Positions 1-9,512 of a stretch of DNA of 34,607 nt are shown in pieces (the stretch's first letter is position 1; each line of letters starts with the position of its first letter). The position numbers and the translations under genes are program-made. The DNA is from Myxococcales bacterium (GTDB lineage Bacteria; Myxococcota_A; UBA9042): positions 1 through 34,607 of the forward strand of contig PBTG01000048.1 in assembly GCA_002726535.1 (NCBI GenBank), in the 5' to 3' direction. The notes beneath the pieces are model-generated. The model made no database searches. It was not told the origin of the DNA and worked only from the letters and a program-made list of their open reading frames with translations.

Positions 1-1
1 C

Positions 2-1021
2 GCCTACTGCTCAGGAGGATTTTGCACCCCCGCGGAGAATTATCTGCTGCTGATTCGTAACGAGGGCGGATGGCTTTTCAATCAGGTAGGCAAACTGCCT
101 CCCTTCAGCGGAGATACGTGGTCGATCACGGTCCATGACCTCGACCAAGACGGATGGCAAGACCTATTCATCGGCAACGAATGGGGTGGCCACGGATGGC
201 TACACAACAACGCAAATGGCACCTTTAGCAGCGCCGGAACCTCCATCGGCATGCGCCCTCATGCTCATATTATGGGCTCGGCTGTAGTCGATTTCGACCG
301 GGATGGAGTCCAAGACTTACTGGTCTCCGACTATGGGGCCGACACCCTGTACAAAGGAGTCGGTGACGGCACCTTTATCAACGGCAGCGACAAGGCCGGC
401 ATCTTCTCCTTTGGTCTGACCGCGGTGGCTTGGTCATTGGTGGCGTCAGATCTGAACAATGACGGTTGGGTCGACGCCGCGATGACAACGAGCCTCGTGC
501 CGACGCCGCAGACCATGTATGGCGTGGTCAACTACTTCGGATTTCAGCAAATCGCCGGCGCAGGGCACTTGCTGCGTCGCAACGACGCGGGAGTCTTCAA
601 AGGACAGTGGCTCCCCTGGCCGGCCAAGGCCAAAGGCAGTATCTCTGTGCTCGCCTGGGCGGGTGCAGACTTCGACAACGACGGCGATATTGACCTCATC
701 GGCACCGCGCTGCCGGGCTTGATGGCCTTGTATCGAAACGACAACAGTTCCAACGGGCACTGGTTGAAGGTGAAACTCACCAGCACAAAAAGCGCTCCAG
801 GAGCAGAAGGCGCTTGGATCGATGTGTGGAGCGATGGCTATGTCCAGCGGCGCTACTTAAGCAATTCGCCCGGGCTAAACGCTGACGGCCCTTACCAGGG
901 TCATATTGGACTCGGCTCGGTAAACAAGATCGACCTGATTCGAATCCGTTGGCCATCAGGTGCGCTTAGCGAAGTCGCCAACCCCAAAGTCGACAGTGAA
1001 GTGATGATCCAAGAGCCCTAA
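2..1021 (+). CDS. FG-GAP/VCBS repeat protein with C-terminal ASPIC/UnbV domain (CRTAC1-like), 5' truncated by window edge
   Basis: Frame of ORF 251..1021 stays open to the window start (AYCSGGFCTPAENYLLLIRNEGG...). Repeated DxDxDGxxD motifs (DLDQDGWQDLFIGNEW, DFDRDGVQDLLVSDYG, DLNNDGWVDAAM, DFDNDGDIDLIG). C-term GHIGLGSVNKIDLIRIRWPSG resembles ASPIC/UnbV. Confidence 0.85.
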   Translation, partial: AYCSGGFCTPAENYLLLIRNEGGWLFNQVGKLPPFSGDTWSITVHDLDQDGWQDLFIGNEWGGHGWLHNNANGTFSSAGTSIGMRPHAHIMGSAVVDFDRDGVQDLLVSDYGADTLYKGVGDGTFINGSDKAGIFSFGLTAVAWSLVASDLNNDGWVDAAMTTSLVPTPQTMYGVVNYFGFQQIAGAGHLLRRNDAGVFKGQWLPWPAKAKGSISVLAWAGADFDNDGDIDLIGTALPGLMALYRNDNSSNGHWLKVKLTSTKSAPGAEGAWIDVWSDGYVQRRYLSNSPGLNADGPYQGHIGLGSVNKIDLIRIRWPSGALSEVANPKVDSEVMIQEP

Positions 1022-1872
1022 GAGGTGGCGTCGATGCCTGACCACTGCTCGCTTTGGGCCCACAAAGTCGCAGCCAGCTTGTCATCGCTGCCGTATGGAT
1101 GCGGTTGTTTGGGGGCCGCCTTGTCCCAATAAAGCCCACTTTGACCTTGTGCTTCAGGGCTTGTCGCGCAATGCAACGTCGTCTCAGCGCCCTGCTCATT
1201 GCTCAACATGAAGCGTTTCAGCACCCAACGGACAGGCGCCGGCACGCCTCGCCAGATGTCCGTAGCGACCACGCCGGGGTGCAGAGAGTACACATCGATA
1301 TCGTCATAGCGTCGCGCGAGTTCTCGTGAGAAAAGCACATTGCAGAGCTTGGATACACAGTACTCAGGCCAGCCAGAGACCGAGCGCGTGGGACGTTGTA
1401 AATGTTCCCATATAATGCCCGCCGTGCGCGTGTGCGCTCGACTGGCGACATTGACGACCCGCGGGCTACGGGCGCAGCGAAGGCGATCGATGAGCGCCAT
1501 TGTCCAGACAAAATGGCCCAGATGATTGACGCCAAACTGGATCTCAAATCCGTCTTTTGTGACTCCACGACGACCGGCCACGCCAGCGTTGTTCACCAAC
1601 ACGTCGATAGGAGCATCTCGTCTAGCGAGCAGCTCCACAGTTGCGGAGCGGACTTGACTGAGGTCACTGAGATCCAAATGCAGAAACTCAACGTTGGCGG
1701 CTGGATTGTCTTGGACAATCCGATCAATGGCGGCGGCGGCGCGAGCCTCACTGCGGCAGGCCAAGGTGACCAATGCGCCTTTGCGAGCGATTTCACGAGC
1801 GGCGACTTCGCCGATCCCAGTGTTTGCGCCAGTCACCACGACCCACTGACCTTCGCAGCTTAACTCTGTCAT
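1018..1872 (-). CDS. Short-chain dehydrogenase/reductase (retinol dehydrogenase-like SDR)
   Basis: TGANTGIGEVAAREIARKG Rossmann motif, NNAGVAG, catalytic S...YCVSKLCN motif; AGGAG-like RBS 6 nt before ATG at 1872. Confidence 0.9.
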   Translation of the reverse strand: MTELSCEGQWVVVTGANTGIGEVAAREIARKGALVTLACRSEARAAAAIDRIVQDNPAANVEFLHLDLSDLSQVRSATVELLARRDAPIDVLVNNAGVAGRRGVTKDGFEIQFGVNHLGHFVWTMALIDRLRCARSPRVVNVASRAHTRTAGIIWEHLQRPTRSVSGWPEYCVSKLCNVLFSRELARRYDDIDVYSLHPGVVATDIWRGVPAPVRWVLKRFMLSNEQGAETTLHCATSPEAQGQSGLYWDKAAPKQPHPYGSDDKLAATLWAQSEQWSGIDATS

Positions 1873-1954
1873 CAAAGTCTCCTTTGTAAGCGACCATCTT
1901 GAGCTTGACCATCACCATTGGCAATGTCGAGCCAAGATCAATGAAGCGCGCCAT

Positions 1955-2587
1955 ATGGCCAGCAATCGCATCATACAACTCGTGACCCGCGCGCTACCAG
2001 TACTGGTGTCTCTTGTAATCATGGCCTGTGGTCAGACTCACAATACGGCGCTCCACAAAGCGAGCCCACAGCACCGGCCGAAACGTCTACCACAGAGCGA
2101 GCGGGTCACGACGAACGCGAATCTCCAAGCAAACATGAACAAGGGCGCGAGTACGCCCGTCGAGTCCCGAGCCTGCCTGGGGTTGCCCGAGGACAAACCA
2201 TCCTCTCCAGCTTCCAAAGGGCTCAATGTCCTCAACACAAGCCTATCGCTATGCTCTGAGCAGCCTGTGACCGGCTGGTTCCGAGATGGGCACTGTCGAA
2301 CGAGTGCTCAAGACCGTGGGCAACACACCGTCTGCGCGGAAATGACAGAGCGCTTTTTGCGCTTCACTGCCAGCAAAGGAAATGACCTATCGAGCCCGTC
2401 GCTCCGACACGGATTTGCTGGCCTTCGCCCTGGAGATCGATGGTGCTTGTGCGCGGCTCGGTGGGCTGAGGCGTACCGAGCCGGGGTCGCTCCCAAACCG
2501 ATTTTGCAGGCAACCGAGCAATCAAGCCTGCAGGTCATCGCGCTCGATGTGCTGGTCAAGCAGGCTCAGGCAGACTCGGTCGATTGA
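1955..2587 (+). CDS. Predicted lipoprotein with C-terminal DUF2237 domain
   Basis: N-terminal signal with lipobox-like IMAC; residues about 90-204 (NVLNTSLSLCSEQPVTGWFRDGHCRT...HTVCAEMTERFLRFTASKGNDLSSP...GFAGLRPGDRWCLCAARWAEAYRAGVAPKPILQAT) match the recognisable DUF2237 pattern. Confidence 0.8.
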   Translation: MASNRIIQLVTRALPVLVSLVIMACGQTHNTALHKASPQHRPKRLPQSERVTTNANLQANMNKGASTPVESRACLGLPEDKPSSPASKGLNVLNTSLSLCSEQPVTGWFRDGHCRTSAQDRGQHTVCAEMTERFLRFTASKGNDLSSPSLRHGFAGLRPGDRWCLCAARWAEAYRAGVAPKPILQATEQSSLQVIALDVLVKQAQADSVD

Positions 2588-2611
2588 CCCTATCAATCCG
2601 ACCGGCGTAAC

Positions 2612-3601
2612 TCACGACCACTCAATCATGTAGTCCATGCTGTGGCCAATCTGCGAGGAAAATCTGCGGACCGACTTGGCGGCCATTTTTTCACTGAGCA
2701 CAACCGGTATGAGACTGACAATTTTTCCGCCCAATCCCGTTTGCTCACCCGTCAAGCCAGCTTGAGCTGAAGCTTCTGCATACCCCAAACAGGCCTTAAG
2801 CCTCCCGCTTGTCTGTAACAAGGCAAAGAGATCGCGAAAGATGATGAAAGCGGTGTCATTGGCGTGTTTTTGCCAGTTCGCTGCCGGTAGGAAGTCTGCC
2901 AAATGAATGAGCTGGTAGTTCAACTGGACCCATAACTGCTCGGCGGACAACTCCATAGGCTCATTGTCGATGACCCGGTGCATCGACACGGACTTCAAAC
3001 GGTCGAGTCGCTCGATGTTGTTCCAAAGCTCTCGACGAAGGGGCAGGTCGTACAAAAGCCTGAGCACCGACGGAAACGCTTGAACATGAATCCATTCGGA
3101 CTCGGTCATCAACGCTTGTAAGGCCGGCATCTTTTCGGTCTCCATAGCGAAAGTGTTGGTGCCGGTCCCCAAGATTGAGTGCAAGAGCATCACGACAGCG
3201 GACTGCGAGGGGTAGTGCAGGTGCGTGTACTCGTAGCAGAAGTACAAATGGTCGAGAAAAGAGCCGTCGGCGTGCTCGACATCAAAGTCACACTGCTCAA
3301 CCAAAAAGCGCAGTAACTCTTCACTGACCGCAGGTAAGGGTTGGGCCTCGCTGAGTTGTTGATACTTGCCCTCGATGCGATCGGCCGGCTGGTCTTGCCA
3401 ATTGACATGCTTCGCGATGCGCGTCCGAATCACAAAACGAGGCAGAGCACCTTGCAGGGTGCTAAAAATAGTCTTGCCCAGATCAAAGTTTTCAATCGGC
3501 TTCACATCTACGGCGCCCGCATGATCGAGCACTGCCGCGTTCACCAACGCGGCTTTCCGTTGCATGGTGTGAACAGGCACTTCAGCGGCACTTTGTGTCA
3601 T
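2612..3601 (-). CDS. Uncharacterised protein with histidine-rich segment resembling DUF6817/HD-like domain
   Basis: 330 aa from ATG 3601 (AGAGGT RBS). Motif EHADGSFLDHLYFCYEYTHLHYPSQSAVVMLLHSILGTGTNTF resembles the H..LLDHL....LfHSiYGT.F pattern of DUF6817. Family assignment is tentative. Confidence 0.6.
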   Translation of the reverse strand: MTQSAAEVPVHTMQRKAALVNAAVLDHAGAVDVKPIENFDLGKTIFSTLQGALPRFVIRTRIAKHVNWQDQPADRIEGKYQQLSEAQPLPAVSEELLRFLVEQCDFDVEHADGSFLDHLYFCYEYTHLHYPSQSAVVMLLHSILGTGTNTFAMETEKMPALQALMTESEWIHVQAFPSVLRLLYDLPLRRELWNNIERLDRLKSVSMHRVIDNEPMELSAEQLWVQLNYQLIHLADFLPAANWQKHANDTAFIIFRDLFALLQTSGRLKACLGYAEASAQAGLTGEQTGLGGKIVSLIPVVLSEKMAAKSVRRFSSQIGHSMDYMIEWS

Positions 3602-3809
3602 CGATGACCTCTGCGATAATCTCTGGAGCCGTACAATCGTTGCGGTAGATACCCCACTCAACTCCTTGCAAACGCTGCCTCGGCCGTAAGCCCAACGCAA
3701 GAGAAGATCTCCGAAAGACGCACAAATCGTTGGCGTGCTCAAAGTTTTCAGACCCCTGTGTTATGGTCGAACCTGTCTTTGACAACGACCCAAATCCCAG
3801 GGAGAGAAG

Positions 3810-5552
3810 ATGGCCCACCAAGCCCTTGCCATGAGCGGAACGGCTGACAGTCAACGTGCAAGTCAGTTTGATTCCTTGGATCAAGCGCTCTCCGTCCTGT
3901 CGCGTCGAAAAGACACATTCGCACAACTTTCCGTCACTCAAAAACTCGAACTCCTGCGGCAGTGCAAGGCAAATCTGCAAGATGTCGCTCTGCAGTGGGT
4001 CAGTTCGTTATGTGAGGTCAAAGGACTCCCTTTGGACTCGCCTCTCGCTGCTGAGGAGTGGTGGTCGCCCTATCACGTCAATCGCCACTTGACCTTAGTG
4101 ATTGAAACGCTCGAAGACATCGACCGATATGGGAAACCCAAACCCGATCTCAGCCAAGCGACGATCACAAATGGACGCTTACGCCAACAAGTCATTCCCT
4201 CAGACTTCTATGACAGCTTGCTCTTCGGAGTGCTCTACGGAGTCAAGGCTGAGGTCGTCTTCAGACCCGGGATCACCGCTGAGCAAGCTCGAGCGAAGCA
4301 AGCGTCGTTTTATCAACAGAGTTCACCTTCAGGCGCTGTCAACTTGATCTTGGGTGCGGGAAACGTCTCGTCGATTCCGGTGATGGACGTGTTGACCAAG
4401 ATGTTCAACGAAGGTCAAGTCTGCATTTTAAAAATGAACCCGGTCAATGAGGCCTGCGGTCCGGCGCTTGAACAAATGCTCAAACCCCTCATCGATCAGG
4501 GCTATGTTCGCATCGTCTACGGCGGCGGGGACGTCGGAGCGTATTTGTGTCAACACGAAACGGTCGACGAGATCCATATCACCGGCTCGGAGCATACCCA
4601 CGACTTGATCGTATGGGGACCTCCTGGCCCAGAGCGTGACCGACGCAAAGCCGCCAATGAGCCTTTGCTAGCGAAAAAAATCACCTCTGAATTGGGCAAC
4701 GTCACCCCGATGGTCGTGGTCCCAAGTAAATACACCAAAAAACAGCTCCAGTTTCAGGCTCGAAACGTTGCGATGATGCTGACCAACAACGCGTCCTTTA
4801 ACTGCATCGCAGGAAAAATGCTGGTGATGAGTCGGCACTGGCCGCAGCGAGCTGAGTTCATCGGCATGATCCGCGAGATCTTGCGCAATACAGCGCCGCG
4901 AAAGGCGTACTATCCGGGTGCACAACGGCGATATGAAAAGCTCACGGAGGGCCGAAATCTTGAGCAAATTGGCCAAGCGAAAGATGGCGAGCTTCCCTGG
5001 ACGCTCATCGCTGGTTTAGATGCGAACAACCAAAGCGAACCCCTCTTTCAAATCGAGCCCTTCTGTGCGCTTTTGTCCTTCGTTGAACTCGATGCAGCCG
5101 ACCCAGTCGCGTTTATGAAAAGTGCGACAGAGTTCTGTAACGAAACGCTCTGGGGACAACTTGGCGCAACGGTCATTGTACCGCCTTCTATCGAGCGCCA
5201 CCCAACGACTGCTCAAGCCCTGGCTTTGATGCTCGATGAGCTTCGTTACGGCGCGATCGGCGTCAATCAATGGTCTGCCGTAAACTATTCGCTTGGAGTG
5301 ACGCCTTGGGGCTCTTTCCCCGACAATACACTGCAAGACATCGGCAGCGGCATTGGGTTTGTGCACAACACACCGATGTTCGAAGGGCTCGAAAAGAGCA
5401 TCTCGAGGGCCTCGATCGTCCCGGTACGACTTCCCCCTTGGATGCTTGGGCACAATCACGCACATGTGGCCGCGAAGCATTGCGTGAACTTTGAAAATGA
5501 TCGCTCGATCTTGACCCTTGTGAAGGCGGCGCTGGCGGGTATTCGCGGGTAG
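3810..5552 (+). CDS. Aldehyde dehydrogenase family protein (long form, 580 aa)
   Basis: GNVSSIPVMDVLTKMFNEGQVCILKMNP cofactor-binding region, ELGNVTP (Glu) and NNASFNC (catalytic Cys) ALDH motifs; GGGAGAGAAG RBS before ATG. Confidence 0.8.
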   Translation: MAHQALAMSGTADSQRASQFDSLDQALSVLSRRKDTFAQLSVTQKLELLRQCKANLQDVALQWVSSLCEVKGLPLDSPLAAEEWWSPYHVNRHLTLVIETLEDIDRYGKPKPDLSQATITNGRLRQQVIPSDFYDSLLFGVLYGVKAEVVFRPGITAEQARAKQASFYQQSSPSGAVNLILGAGNVSSIPVMDVLTKMFNEGQVCILKMNPVNEACGPALEQMLKPLIDQGYVRIVYGGGDVGAYLCQHETVDEIHITGSEHTHDLIVWGPPGPERDRRKAANEPLLAKKITSELGNVTPMVVVPSKYTKKQLQFQARNVAMMLTNNASFNCIAGKMLVMSRHWPQRAEFIGMIREILRNTAPRKAYYPGAQRRYEKLTEGRNLEQIGQAKDGELPWTLIAGLDANNQSEPLFQIEPFCALLSFVELDAADPVAFMKSATEFCNETLWGQLGATVIVPPSIERHPTTAQALALMLDELRYGAIGVNQWSAVNYSLGVTPWGSFPDNTLQDIGSGIGFVHNTPMFEGLEKSISRASIVPVRLPPWMLGHNHAHVAAKHCVNFENDRSILTLVKAALAGIRG

Positions 5553-5559
5553 AGCAGAG

Positions 5560-6615
5560 TTAGGCGTTGTCGAACTGACTGCCGCACCACAACAGGGCGT
5601 CTACAAGCGCGTCGCGCTGGTCAAATCCATCTAAGTTCGGATGAGAGTCGACGATACTGAGTAACTGATCGAACTCATCGCAGCGTTGTGCCCAGAGCGA
5701 GCGCGCAAGCGACGACGCATCGGGCTCTATCAACAGTTGCTCTTCGACCCAATCGAGCAGTTGAGCACTCCGCTCTTGGAGCAAAAGCAGACGTTGAGCC
5801 TGCGATAACGAGATTCCAGCTGCACGGCTGAGCGCTAGCTCATCGGGCCATTGAGTCAATCGCTCACCGATATCGACGATCATGTCCTCGTACTGCTGAG
5901 GCAAGTTGGCGTGTCGAATCGCGTTCATCCGCTCGAAGATCTCTTGGGTCGATCCGAGCGTCCGCTCCATCCAAGCTACCGAACGTAATGCAGGTTGAGG
6001 CTCGCAAAGAAGTCGCCAAGTGTCACACAACTCCTGACAGACAATGGTCAACGCTTGAGCCTGCTCAAAGCGTCCCATCCGTCGGACCATATCGCTGATC
6101 TCTCCTTGCTCCTGCACCAAAAACTCAACAAAGCGTGGCAGCGCCTGAATCTCTCCTAAGAGAACCGGCGCTGTCCCTTCGTGCTTCAACAAGGTCGCTT
6201 GGCGAGTGATCTCCACCAGCCGAAGACGCGAAGCCACCAAACGACTGATGTCGCGAGTCGCCCGTCTTTGACCGCTGAAATGCCGCGCATAGCGGTGAAG
6301 CACCCAACGAACATCCTTCAACAAATTGACCAGTTGCACATGGTCGTCGCTGTGCGTTTGTGGCTCGGAAATCAGAGTTCGCCACTGCTCGAGCCGCTGT
6401 CGGCCGACCTGCAAGGGTATCGAAGCGTCAAAGCCGTCGATTTGCGCCGCTTGTTGCTCGATCTTATCGAGCACGGAATCTAGTTCTGAAGCCAACTCTG
6501 TGGCGCGCTCAGAAGGCACCATCCAGCGCGGCCGATTGTCGACGTAAAAATGTAGGCGACGACAGAGTCGCTCCATGTGGTTGAGTTGATGCTGACAATG
6601 GATCTCGGAGGACAT
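5560..6615 (-). CDS. Uncharacterised, predominantly helical cytosolic protein
   Basis: Long ORF directly downstream of the TonB receptor on the same strand (7-bp gap using ATG 6615); charged/Leu-rich composition; no family recognised. Confidence 0.6.
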   Translation of the reverse strand: MSSEIHCQHQLNHMERLCRRLHFYVDNRPRWMVPSERATELASELDSVLDKIEQQAAQIDGFDASIPLQVGRQRLEQWRTLISEPQTHSDDHVQLVNLLKDVRWVLHRYARHFSGQRRATRDISRLVASRLRLVEITRQATLLKHEGTAPVLLGEIQALPRFVEFLVQEQGEISDMVRRMGRFEQAQALTIVCQELCDTWRLLCEPQPALRSVAWMERTLGSTQEIFERMNAIRHANLPQQYEDMIVDIGERLTQWPDELALSRAAGISLSQAQRLLLLQERSAQLLDWVEEQLLIEPDASSLARSLWAQRCDEFDQLLSIVDSHPNLDGFDQRDALVDALLWCGSQFDNA

Positions 6616-6622
6616 GGACGAA

Positions 6623-8860
6623 CTACAGGCGATATTTGTACCCAACCATGACTTGACGTGGCATGCCGGGTCGGGCTCCAAAGGGGCGAAGACTCACCAC
6701 CTGCGCACTGTCTAACAAATTGCGGACGTTGACGTACACTTTTCCCCATCGTCCCAGATCCACATTGAGCGCGGCGTCGATGATCGAGATCATGTCGGTC
6801 TCCAACACATCGTCTCCGTCACTAGCGGCGTTGCGCATCGGTGACGCAAAGCGACCGTTGATCCCAAGATCAAATCGCCCCCATCGGACACCGGTGGCAA
6901 TGGACCACTGATGCTCTGGGACATAGGGCAAAGAGAATCCGACCTGAACCTGACCCCACTGCGGGTTCGATGAATAAAACGCTGTTTGAAACTCACTTTG
7001 GGTCAATGTGTAGGTCAGCGATAGAGGCACGTGGATTCCACGACTCGGTGTCAACAACACGCCAGCTGTCGACTCAAGACCCCAGATCCACACTCTTCCG
7101 CCGTTGAACTCTTGACCAATGGTGTCGATATCGCAGCCGGCGCTAAAGCTGCATGTCCCTTTGATATTGCTGTAATCGTTGAAAAAACCGATCGCTTCGA
7201 AGCGTATTTTCGACTTGTTCCAACGGACTCCAGCCTCATAATTCCAGCTCAACTCAGGCAGCACACCTGCCTGCTGGCCAGGGCTGACGGGGGTGAAGCC
7301 GCGGTTGACTCCTGCGAGCACCCCGAGCCCTTTTATCGGCTCCCACAAGATACCCAACCCAGGAACAAAGGTCGTGTAGGGATCTTCAGTGTCATCGGTG
7401 TTGGCTTTGGTGTCGGTCCACGTGTTGCCAATGTGCTCGATTCGCATTCCGGCGCTGAGTCGAACCTGTCCGATCTGAACGGTGTCCTGAGCCCAACCCG
7501 CTAGCGCTAAGGTCGTTCCAGTGACGTCACGCAGATTTTGGCGTGTAGACTCACCAGCCACCAAGGAGCCATCGAGCATGAAGAAGGTCTCTTCGATGAC
7601 AGAGCGCCGAACTTCATCATGATGCAGACGCAGACCTACGGTCAGATCGTGTTTGACAGCTCTTCCAAAGAGGCGACCAGTGACAAAGTTTCCTGTGAGT
7701 TGGCTCTGGACGCCCATGGAGGTGAACTGACGGGCATTGGTGCCCAAAATAAGCCCTTCAGTCTCGTCGGTGCTGTCCATCTCACCGCTCAGGACACCAT
7801 AGAGTACAGAATTGCTACCAGAGGCCGGATTGGTGAGTACTTCATCGACTGTCTTACCCACAGCGAATCGAGCGAGCTTGCCCCAAGTCCGCTCGAAGTG
7901 ATGCCGGTATGCATCGGTACGTAGCCGCCAGGACTCGTTAAATCGCACCTCATGGGTGGCCTTGAGCGCGAAACGATTCCACTGCATGAGATCATTTTGA
8001 GTGCCGCTGTAGCGACGCCATGGATTGGCTTTAAAGTCTGCGTCCGAGAGCCCGGTGTAGCTCTCATGACTCAACTCATCGCTGAAGTCTGCGCGCAGTT
8101 CGAGCGATTGCATGAACTTGCGATTGGTTGAGGTATTGAGCCGGAGTTTGCCAAGTACCTCCCACTTGCGAAAGCCGGTCGGACCACCGCTGTCGAGTTC
8201 CTTAAAACCAGAAGAGCGCAACCCGACGCCCTCAACCCACCAACCCACGTGGCTCAGACTCTCTCCGTAACCCAGATGCGCTTTTGCATATCCAAAATTA
8301 CCGCCGGCCAGGTCGGCAATGATCAGGCGCTCCGTTGGGATCGGTGCGCTGAGTAGATTGACCGCGCCGCCGACTGTCGCCGGACCAAAGCGCACGCCAG
8401 CGGGGCCCTTGAGCACCTCAATACCAACGAGACGGGTCACGAGCGGAAAGAAATAGGCGGCTGGCGCAGCGTAGGCGCCGGGGGCAATCAAGACCCCATC
8501 TTCCATCAGAGTGACCTTGGCAGAACGCTCTGAATTGGCTCCTCTCATACCGATGTTGGGACGCAATCCATACCCGTCTTCTTCGCGAACGTATACGCCA
8601 GGGATCTCAGCGAGCCCACGGTGGATATCGTCTGTCTCAAATCGCTCGAGTTGTTTGCGGTTAACCGCGTGAGCACTTCCGGGAATCAGAGCGCGACGGC
8701 GACGATTGCCGAGTACTCTGACGGCCCGAGCTCGATACACAAGGGCGCGAGAGCTCTGAGTGGAGCTCACAGATTTGGCAAGACCAACCGGCCCCGCAGC
8801 CCACACCTCTCCACACAAAATAAGTGCACACAGCAGCCAAATTCCAACGCGTGAGGCCAT
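6623..8860 (-). CDS. TonB-dependent outer-membrane receptor, FecA-like
   Basis: Signal peptide MASRVGIWLLCALILCGEVWA; plug motifs RPNIGMRGANSERSAKVTLMEDGVLIAPGAYAAPAAYFFP, VEVLKGPAGVRFGPATVGGAVNLLS; long beta-barrel tail ending VGYKYRL. Start 8860 preceded by GGAG. Confidence 0.92.
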   Translation of the reverse strand: MASRVGIWLLCALILCGEVWAAGPVGLAKSVSSTQSSRALVYRARAVRVLGNRRRRALIPGSAHAVNRKQLERFETDDIHRGLAEIPGVYVREEDGYGLRPNIGMRGANSERSAKVTLMEDGVLIAPGAYAAPAAYFFPLVTRLVGIEVLKGPAGVRFGPATVGGAVNLLSAPIPTERLIIADLAGGNFGYAKAHLGYGESLSHVGWWVEGVGLRSSGFKELDSGGPTGFRKWEVLGKLRLNTSTNRKFMQSLELRADFSDELSHESYTGLSDADFKANPWRRYSGTQNDLMQWNRFALKATHEVRFNESWRLRTDAYRHHFERTWGKLARFAVGKTVDEVLTNPASGSNSVLYGVLSGEMDSTDETEGLILGTNARQFTSMGVQSQLTGNFVTGRLFGRAVKHDLTVGLRLHHDEVRRSVIEETFFMLDGSLVAGESTRQNLRDVTGTTLALAGWAQDTVQIGQVRLSAGMRIEHIGNTWTDTKANTDDTEDPYTTFVPGLGILWEPIKGLGVLAGVNRGFTPVSPGQQAGVLPELSWNYEAGVRWNKSKIRFEAIGFFNDYSNIKGTCSFSAGCDIDTIGQEFNGGRVWIWGLESTAGVLLTPSRGIHVPLSLTYTLTQSEFQTAFYSSNPQWGQVQVGFSLPYVPEHQWSIATGVRWGRFDLGINGRFASPMRNAASDGDDVLETDMISIIDAALNVDLGRWGKVYVNVRNLLDSAQVVSLRPFGARPGMPRQVMVGYKYRL

Positions 8861-8896
8861 CGTGTCGATCTCCATCGCAGAACAAAGCTTCTGCCT

Positions 8897-8919
8897 ATGA
8901 AAGTGATATTCACTTTCAT
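8897..8919. promoter_or_regulatory. Fur-box-like inverted repeat upstream of TonB-dependent receptor
   Basis: ATGAAAGTGA-TAT-TCACTTTCAT, perfect 10-bp arms; inner 19 bp GAAAGTGATATTCACTTTC agrees with GATAATGATAATCATTATC at 14/19 positions by eye; about 40 bp upstream of the receptor start. Confidence 0.65.
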
Positions 8920-9078
8920 TGTGTAGCGCACGCGAGAGTACAACACTCTTTGATGAAATCAACCATCATACCGACCCGTACGGACGCTGTGGGGATCGCA
9001 ACCTTGAAATCAAATCACAGAGGGCTCAGCATCACGTGCAGAGCGGGCATCTCCCCGAAACAACCAAAGAGCGTCACT

Positions 9079-9486
9079 ATGGCCAGCCACGAGGACACGC
9101 AGGAATTCGCTGCGGTACACACGAACAACGCCCCCAAAGCCATTGGCCCTTATTCTCAGGCCATTTCAACCACTCCGGGAAGGATGGTGTTTACCAGTGG
9201 GCAGATCGCGATCCTGCCCTCGACTGGAAAACTACTCCGGGCCGACATTGAAGAGCAGACTCGGCAGGTCATGACCAACCTCCGCGAGGTCTTACAAGCG
9301 GCCGGCGGGGACCTCGCCAACCTCGTGAAAGTCACGATTTTTCTAAAGAATCTCGAAGACTTTAGCATGGTCAACGCGGTATACTCTTCCTATCTATCCT
9401 CTCCTTACCCAGCACGAGCGACGATCGAGGTCAGCAGGTTGCCGATGGATGCGTTGGTTGAGATCGAGGGTGTCGCTGTGATTTGA
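9079..9486 (+). CDS. RidA/YjgF/UK114 family reactive intermediate deaminase-like protein
   Basis: APKAIGPYSQAI...VFTSGQIAI...QTRQVMTNLREVLQAAGGDLANLVKVTIFLKNLEDFSMVNAVYSSYL...PARATIEVSRLPMDALVEIEGVAV is classic RidA. Confidence 0.93.
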   Translation: MASHEDTQEFAAVHTNNAPKAIGPYSQAISTTPGRMVFTSGQIAILPSTGKLLRADIEEQTRQVMTNLREVLQAAGGDLANLVKVTIFLKNLEDFSMVNAVYSSYLSSPYPARATIEVSRLPMDALVEIEGVAVI

Positions 9487-9512
9487 GCAGCGAGTTCAAC
9501 AAAGGAATATCT

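Noticed and set aside
3582-3980. 132-aa minus-strand ORF
   Set aside because: Overlaps the start of the well-supported aldehyde dehydrogenase and the true 5' end of the 2612-3601 CDS; no recognisable motif.
7031-7924. Two plus-strand ORFs (157 and 128 aa) antisense to the TonB receptor
   Set aside because: Opposite-frame shadows of a confident coding gene; no family features or RBS support.
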